From assembly GCA_026826555.1 (NCBI GenBank), contig JAKSZT010054334.1, positions 27,661,048 to 27,725,047 of the forward strand: DNA of 64,000 nucleotides, given 5' to 3'. Position 1 is the first letter of the stretch. Each line of letters starts with the position of its first letter. Under the pieces are notes generated by a model. It had not been told where the DNA came from and made no database searches. It worked only from the letters and a program-made list of their open reading frames with translations. Below, one piece after another: positions 58,265-64,000 of the stretch. The stretch comes from Tolypeutes matacus. Taxonomy: Eukaryota; Chordata; Mammalia; Cingulata; Chlamyphoridae. Made by a program: the position numbers and the translations under genes.

Positions 58265-58331
58265 ATCATTTTGTATGTGTGAGTGTGTGTGCATGCAAAG
58301 ATGTACACACACAAACACACACACACACACC
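58265..58331. repeat. (TG)n followed by (CA)n, inverted simple repeat
   Basis: A TG-rich stretch (about 58272-58293) precedes a CA-rich stretch (about 58302-58331), separated by 'gcaaagatgta'. The halves are roughly complementary and can fold back. Confidence 0.85.
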
Positions 58332-58335
58332 CTCT

Positions 58336-59375
58336 GTTAAAAGTCATCTTATTGAGGTATAATTTATATAAAGGAAAATTTATCCCCTTTAGGTTTGCAA
58401 TTTCTTGAATTTTGACAAAAGTATACAGTCATGTAATGGCCAACACACTCTATAGAATATTTCTATCACTATTCAAGTTCTTTCATGCTCCTGTGTAATC
58501 AGCCCCCTCCCTCAACCTTGGCCCCCGGTGAACCCCCCTGCCCCATCTGCTTTCTGTTCACATAGTTTACCTTTTTCAGAATGTCATGTAAATGGGATCA
58601 TATACAGCTCTTTGTGTCTGGCTTCTTTCAATTAGCATGTTGCTTTTAAGATTGATCTATGTTGTTGCATGTATCAATTGTTTGTACCTTTTCATTTCCT
58701 GATTAATATTTCACTGTATGGTTGTATCACAATTTGTGTATCTAGTCAACAGTTTATGGACATTTGGGTTGTTTCCAGTTTTTGAAAATTATAAAGCTGC
58801 TATAAACATTAGCCTGCATGTCTTTGTGTGGATTATCTTTTCATTTCTCTAGTGAAATAGCTAGAAATGGTATTGGTAAGCCAAATGGTAAATGTATGTT
58901 TAACTTCATAAGAATACTAAACTATTTTCCCAAGTTGTAAACTTTTACATTCCATCAGTAAGCAGTCTATGAGTGTTCCATTTGCTCTGCATCCTTGCCA
59001 ACACTTGGCATTATCAATTTATAAAATTTTGTCTTTTAGGTTGGTGTATAGTGATATCTCAGTTTGTTTTAAATATGGATTTCTCTGACTAATGATGTTG
59101 AGCAGTTTTTGAGGCATGTGTTTACCACCTATAAGTCTTCTCTGATAAATTGTTTGTTCAAGTGATTTCCCATAAAAATATTGGCTGTACACCTTATTAT
59201 TGAATTGTAAAAGTTTTTATTTGTTTTGGATGCAAGTCTTTTATCAGAGCTATGTTTTGCAAAGTTTTTTTTTTTTTTTTTACCATTCTGGGGCTTGTGC
59301 CTTCCCTTTATAAACTGTCCTTCAAAGAGCAGGAGTTTTCAATTTCATTGAGCCTGTTTGAATTTATTGAGCAAA
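58336..59375 (-). mobile_element. L1 (L1M type) 3' end and ORF2 end, antisense
   Basis: 'cttattgaggtataatttat', 'atgttgcttttaagattgat', 'acatttgggttgtttccagt', 'aatttataaaattttgtct' and 'tgatgttgagcagtttttga' follow the antisense L1 3' UTR and ORF2 end. A T run lies at 59262-59280. The left edge touches the CA repeat. Confidence 0.88.
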
Positions 59376-59429
59376 GCAAAATAGAGAGATTGTACAGATT
59401 AAGACATCCCTTCTTCTCAAATAAATCAT

Positions 59430-59480
59430 GGATATTTATTGAGCACTGACTACATATCAGTGCTAACTCTGGGCTAAACC
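59430..59480 (-). mobile_element. Short L2 3' end relic, antisense
   Basis: 'gatatttattgagcactgac' with 'tacatatcagtgctaactc' is a diverged antisense L2 end. Confidence 0.5.
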
Positions 59481-60279
59481 TATATAAATATCCATTTAAG
59501 AAACAAAGTACCCAGTAGCAATAATAGTTCAGGAGTTTGTATTATCTAGCTAAATTCCATCCCTCACCACATTATTTTGTCTTTATAGACACAGTGATAA
59601 ATAAATATTTTTGCTTAGGAAAAATATCTAAGGGGATAATGTAACCATGATAGTGGTTTTCCTTTGACAAAATACTGTAAATTTATGCAAATTCTACCAT
59701 TTGTGATCCTCATACCCTTGAGGTTTATAAGCAGAAAACATTAACAGTTACTTGGAATGTCTAATATGTTAGTATTAAGAAAAGTAACTTTTATTTGACA
59801 TTGGTGGAATAAACCTTTTAAATAACCTTTTATTTGACATTAGTGGAATAAGTCTCAACTATTCAAGGAAAGTAAGACAGTTAACTCTAGAGAATGCTTA
59901 ACAGCCAGATCTCAAAACCATTTTTCAAGACTAACATTCACTGTAATTATCAGCTAACTAAGGAATTACAATAAAACATGCAAGGTTTACACTCAAAGTC
60001 CTCATATTTTCATGAAAAATATTAAGTATTTTCTCATTCCTGATGAGTTAAGCAAATGGGAAAAATAATCAAGCCCACTATTTACAACAATGTTTAAAAC
60101 TCACTCTCTGTGCTATTAGTAATTTTTCTTATATTTTCTCTTTCCTCGCATATTTTCTCAGTGGTTCTAAAGGTAATGCAGTTTCCAACTTCCAGGAACA
60201 AAAGTTTATCTTTGTAGAATCCAGATTTGCTTTGCCATTCTCTTTTTAAACTATTTTCACATCGTAAATTGTTCAAAAG
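59481..60279. other. Unique sequence with a local 39-bp tandem duplication
   Basis: Copies of 'cttttatttgacatt[g/a]gtgg' plus 'aataa' lie at 59788-59812 and 59827-59851, a small tandem duplication. Nothing else was recognised. Confidence 0.6.
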
Positions 60280-60287
60280 TAAAAACA

Positions 60288-60386
60288 GGGTGCAGGTGTA
60301 GCTCAGTGGTTGAGTGCCTGCCTCCCACATATCAGGTCCCAGGTTCAATCCCTGGTACCTCCTTTAAAAAAAAATTAAAAAAAAAA
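60288..60386 (+). mobile_element. DAS-type SINE, short form, sense
   Basis: The head 'aggtgtagctcagtggttga' (A box), 'aggttcaatccctggtacct' (B box and acceptor-stem-like end, close to tRNA-Ala) and an A-rich tail are clear. Direct repeats taaaaaca lie at 60280-60287 and 60387-60394. The cleanest view of the tRNA-Ala-like unit in the window. Confidence 0.95.
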
Positions 60387-60394
60387 TAAAAACA

Positions 60395-61149
60395 TCAAGA
60401 TAATTTGGGAACATCAAAATTAATTTGTTTTTACATTGAAAAGAAAAATTTTAGTATCTTTTGGAGAAATCTTGATGACATAAGTTCTGGTTTAACTTCT
60501 TTTGAGGAAAAAAAATAAATCCCATGATAGGAGTGCTTTTTAGATATTGGTGTGGGGATAATAAGGGATATTGGGGAGGGAATAACTCTCTGACAGTGGA
60601 AAAAAAAAGATTTAAAAACATTCTAAAGCTAAGGTTTCCATCGTGACGTATAGTTCTTTCACTTTTTTTTTCAATTGTGTCCTGTGTGTGCCATTACAAA
60701 ATTATTCCATTTCAATGGTTTAAAGTGACTTAGCAGGGGTTGGGTAGAGCAAAAACATTTATTTGGATCAGAATGCTTTGGTTTTACTGTTTTTCTTGAC
60801 ACAAGTATATATTTTTCTAGTTCAGGGCAAACTTTAAGTTCTTACTGGGTCTAACAAAATTGAAAATTCATTTTAGAGTTATTTGATGATATAGTTTCAA
60901 GCGGTACTTTTTGATAGAAGAGCCTTCAACTCAAGACTAAGTCATGTTAGTGAGTGTCTGATATTTACATATCAGCTCTACAGGGGAAAATTGCTTTTCT
61001 TTAAATTGTTTGAATAATTGATAAATCAATGTAGAGTCACAGATAATCAGGAATTGCCTGAACTAGAGAAACTGGAGAAACCATCTTGCCAATTCCTTTC
61101 TTAGGCACAGAGAAATGAAAAAAACAATCTTATTTCAAAAGACCTTGAA
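60395..61149. other. Unique AT-rich sequence, nothing recognised
   Basis: No gene or repeat family was recognised. Confidence 0.4.
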
Positions 61150-61640
61150 AAGTGAGTCCTTAATCCAATTCATTGTTCGAATCAATTATTCAATAATATT
61201 CAAAGCCAGAAAATGTGTCCTTAGGTCTGAATCCAATGCCTTATGATAAAACCTGGCTTCGATGTCACTCTGCCTCAGCCACTGTCCTCTGCGTGAGGGA
61301 CCCTCACACACCTGAAGACAGTAATTCAACCTCCCCCGAGCCTTCCCCAGCACTTCAATTCGGCAGTGTCCCAGATTTGCTCTGAGACCTCCATTTCTTT
61401 CTTACAGACCCAATTATAGGGTGGTGCATCTTGATAAAGGTCTAATGAGAAATGATTAATATGGAGAAATGATTGCTTTTGTGCATCCTAATACTCAAAT
61501 TATTTTGTAGAAATTACAGCACCATGCTGTTAACTTACTGCTCATTTATTACTCATTGTGACCGCTCTCAGCCATTTATTTTCCAATTTGTATCTTTGTA
61601 CTTTGAAACTCCTAATTAGTTTCTCTCCCCCTCACTTGTA
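61150..61640. other. Non-repeat block, candidate conserved noncoding element
   Basis: Repeat-free, even composition, with motifs such as 'gtgcatcctaatactcaaat' and 'ccatttattttccaatttg' around 61480-61590 and several TAAT cores. Similar in character to the 57180 block but poorer in CpG. Confidence 0.28.
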
Positions 61641-63358
61641 AGGTCACTCAAAAGTGGGATCCTATCCTTTGGTGTATGGAAGAACTGGGTGGATTGACCG
61701 AGTGTTCATTTTTTGCTGTGTATTCTTTCTGCTATTCACAAACATATGGGGACTAAAATGACAATCAAAAACAAAAACCAAAAAAACCTGGAAGATTTCC
61801 AGAAACGACTAAGAGGCATTGGAAGTGATGAGATGGAACCAGCACTGCAGATAACAGTTTGATCTCAGATGTTCAGACTTTTAATGGACAGTCTGGAAGT
61901 TTAAGTAGAAGCTACGTTCTGTTTGTGTGAGGAATTTGGGATTCTAAATGCTTATAACAGAAAGATTTAAGGGAGAGTGAGTGACTGTGTGCCAGTGTTT
62001 TACTCACTGGTTCAATTGCTTCTTTATACTCCTAGATACTTCTTAAATAAGATTTTTTTTGTGATTATGAGGCAAATTTTAATTTAAGTTCCAGGTATAG
62101 GTCTGTGAAGAAAATATTCACTATGTAAATCTACTTGCAATATTAAGACTAAATGATATTAATGAAGTTTCTTTAAATTACTGTAAAAAATAAATATAAA
62201 TGCTCTAGGAGAGGAGTCTTCAAAATTTGCAAAAATATTTTATATGGACTTAAATTAATAATTTTGTCTCATCCAGGTGTTTTCATAAGCTGGTCACTTC
62301 ATACCCAGATACTAAATATGCTGCCTGACATATGTGGAGGTGATACTATTGTGATTATAATAATCTGAGTTTTATGCTTTGAGATATTGAATTTACCCAA
62401 GTATACTTGTGCTCTCTTATCTGGGAGAGTACATTTGTGACCAAATCTGGCACTGCAAAGTGCCTGGTGAAAATTAGTGGAGCAATTGTAGATGTGAAGC
62501 AAATGAAATGCATAGGAATTAAATTGAGAATTTCCTAGAATCTTTTTCATTTAACATTCTACTGGAAGTCTTTCTGATTTATGTCTACTTTATGTGCACC
62601 TTAGGTTTATCATATGATGGGGCATATTTAAATGCACACAGCACATTTACAGGGATACATTGCTACATCTTTTGGTAACAGGAAATGTTCTGATGTAATT
62701 GTAGCACATATTCAAAAGGCTATGTCATGTTTTTGTGTGTAATGGCCAGGAGCATGATGACCTAGTTTTGATTTTCACTGTAGTTGTCCTGAGACACAAC
62801 TGTGATAAGTGAATGTGTTTTTAGCTCTTTCCATCTTTCTTTCATGGCCACCTCCCTTTCATCCCCTCAGTCACTGTGGTCCTCAGTTACCCAGTATTCC
62901 TGAGCTGTTTGCTGGTTACTTAGAATCTTCAACTAAAGCATCACTGCTTGGGCCTGTCCCAGGACCCTCCACTCCAGCTCTCACCCTTGGCTCCATCAAA
63001 CGGGGTCTGTACTGTGGCCCATTCTCAGTATTCTTAGATGGTAGATGCTAAAATGATTTTTAAAAAGTGTGAACCATCAGGGTCTTCACCTGAAGTGATT
63101 AATATTGTGGGAGTTTCAGATACTCTTGCAGGGTTGATGGGACAAATATTTTGGGGTTAGAGAGGGATTTGGATTCACTTACTTTGTGCTTGTAAATTCA
63201 AATACTTTGACAAATTTGGCTAACTCACAAAGATGGTCGGGGGTAAAGAAGGAACAGCAGTTGCTTTCCCTGTGCACAAAATGGTGCTCCCTTTCCCAAA
63301 ATGGTGCTTTTCACTAACATTTGAATTGTAATATTCATTAATATGTTGAGTGTTTATA
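61641..63358. other. Unique sequence, nothing recognised
   Basis: About 1.7 kb without a recognised gene or repeat family. Confidence 0.4.
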
Positions 63359-63366
63359 CCATAGTG

Positions 63367-63553
63367 CAGGGGTTCTTAACCTTTTTGTTCCACGGACCCC
63401 TTTGCCAGTCAGGTGAAAACCATGGACCCCTTACTAAGTCCACACTATACTGTGCATTATTCAGTAAATATATCACACCCACACCAACATGTCCCACAAG
63501 AATGTTTTTTTGAATTTCTATTCAAGTTCATGGGCTCCTTGTTAAGAACCCTG
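63367..63553. mobile_element. Non-autonomous hAT (Charlie/MER5-like) DNA element
   Basis: Inverted ends 'caggggttcttaacc' (63367-63381) and '...gttaagaaccctg' (to 63553), with 8-bp target duplications with one mismatch (ccatagtg at 63359-63366, caatagtg at 63554-63561). Eight-bp duplications and CAGGGG-type ends are hallmarks of hAT elements. The 187-bp copy has no transposase. Confidence 0.88.
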
Positions 63554-63561
63554 CAATAGTG

Positions 63562-63844
63562 GAAAGACTATAGAGAGAGCAGAATAATAGCAAGGCTGTG
63601 AGACAGAAGAGAATAAAGTCAACAGGCTGTGTTGTCAGTGCTTTTGCTTCTTTAATAACCAGTGAACTGGCTCCACCCGGCCTAAGCTCAGCCGGAGACT
63701 GGCACCCCCTGGTGTTAGAACCTGGAATTGTTCCTAGCCCAATTGTCTGTCCAACTGATTGTTTTGGGGAGGCTTTGTATCCTCTAGAACATTCACTTCT
63801 GGCATTTTTCAGGTTCAGGGAGAAATTCATTGGCTCGGAAAGGT
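63562..63844. other. Unique sequence with a CTCF-like motif
   Basis: No gene or repeat was recognised. The motif at 63701-63715 (plus strand 'ggcaccccctggtgt') reads on the minus strand as a good match to the CTCF core CCACCAGGGGGCGC (about 12 of 14 positions). Confidence 0.4.
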
Positions 63845-63845
63845 T

Positions 63846-63912
63846 ACCTTTCCTTCCTGGACTTTGTACATGCAAAGCAGGCGCTCAACCACTGAGCTAC
63901 ACCCGCTCCGTT
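63846..63912 (-). mobile_element. DAS-type SINE remnant, antisense, head only
   Basis: 'caggcgctcaaccactgagc' followed by 'tacacccgctcc' is the antisense SINE head. Tail and B box are lost or very diverged. Confidence 0.75.
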
Positions 63913-63924
63913 CCCTGTTACCTT

Positions 63925-64000
63925 TTTTGTTTTTTTCATTTTACGGGGATGTCCCAGGGATCAAACCCAGGTCTCTCCATATGGCAGACGGACGCCCAAC
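63925..64000 (-). mobile_element. DAS-type SINE, antisense, cut by window end
   Basis: T-rich tail, then 'gggatcaaacccaggtctct' (antisense B box) and 'ccatatggcagacggacgcc'. The head lies beyond the window. Confidence 0.9.

Noticed and set aside
60288..60360. Possible tRNA-Ala gene
   Set aside because: The A box, B box and acceptor-like end are tRNA-like, but the A-rich tail, target duplications and many sibling copies show it is a SINE.
1..64000. CRISPR arrays, operons, prophage or other prokaryotic systems
   Set aside because: Base composition, SINE/LINE content and lack of long reading frames show mammalian nuclear DNA; no regularly spaced repeats were seen.

Overview
The window looks like nuclear DNA from a placental mammal, most probably a xenarthran and in particular an armadillo (Dasypus). 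The main evidence is a family of tRNA-derived SINEs, with about fourteen copies or part-copies, whose tRNA-Ala-like heads, B-box-like motifs, oligo-A tails and target-site duplications fit the DAS-SINE family known from the nine-banded armadillo. They sit on a typical eutherian background of MIR, L2, L1, HAL1 (half-L1), MaLR-type LTRs and a hAT DNA element. The species call is an inference from family recognition; no alignment was run.

No functional protein-coding exon, rRNA or tRNA gene could be supported. The open frames are short and either fall inside repeats or show no recognisable protein. The one gene-derived sequence is a broken, intronless retrocopy of FUNDC2 (mitochondrial outer-membrane FUN14-domain protein) on the minus strand at about 23893-24388. 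The region is best read as intergenic or intronic gene desert.

Layout. 1-16 kb: unique AT-rich DNA with MIR and L2 relics and two SINEs (1661 and 8448), the second with a perfect 17-bp target duplication. 16-26.4 kb: a nested repeat complex. Collinear L2 pieces (16180-16755, 19962-20220, 24735-26340) are interrupted by a nearly full-length HAL1, a second HAL1 5'-end piece, L1 fragments, SINEs and the FUNDC2 retrocopy. A 10-N assembly gap lies inside a TATC microsatellite at 17107-17116. 27.2-29.8 kb: an old L1 with preserved 13-bp target duplications and two SINEs. 31-36.3 kb: L2 relics, then a 2.7-kb 5'-truncated L1 with 16-bp duplications. 36.6-43.3 kb: mostly unique. 43.3-45.6 kb: a second HAL1 nested in a MaLR-like LTR. 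51.97-52.59 kb: a solo MaLR LTR with intact ends and 5-bp duplications. 53-62 kb: MIRs, a SINE, an antisense LTR, L1 and several non-repeat blocks resembling conserved developmental enhancers, best at 57180-57960. 63-64 kb: a short hAT element with 8-bp duplications and two SINE pieces, the last cut by the window edge.

No new multi-gene system was found. The observations most worth following are the FUNDC2 retrocopy, a 54-nt near-perfect hairpin grown out of a MIR (11444-11497), the HAL1 copies including a 5'-end-only copy next to a T-run, the dimeric SINE structure, and the putative conserved noncoding blocks.
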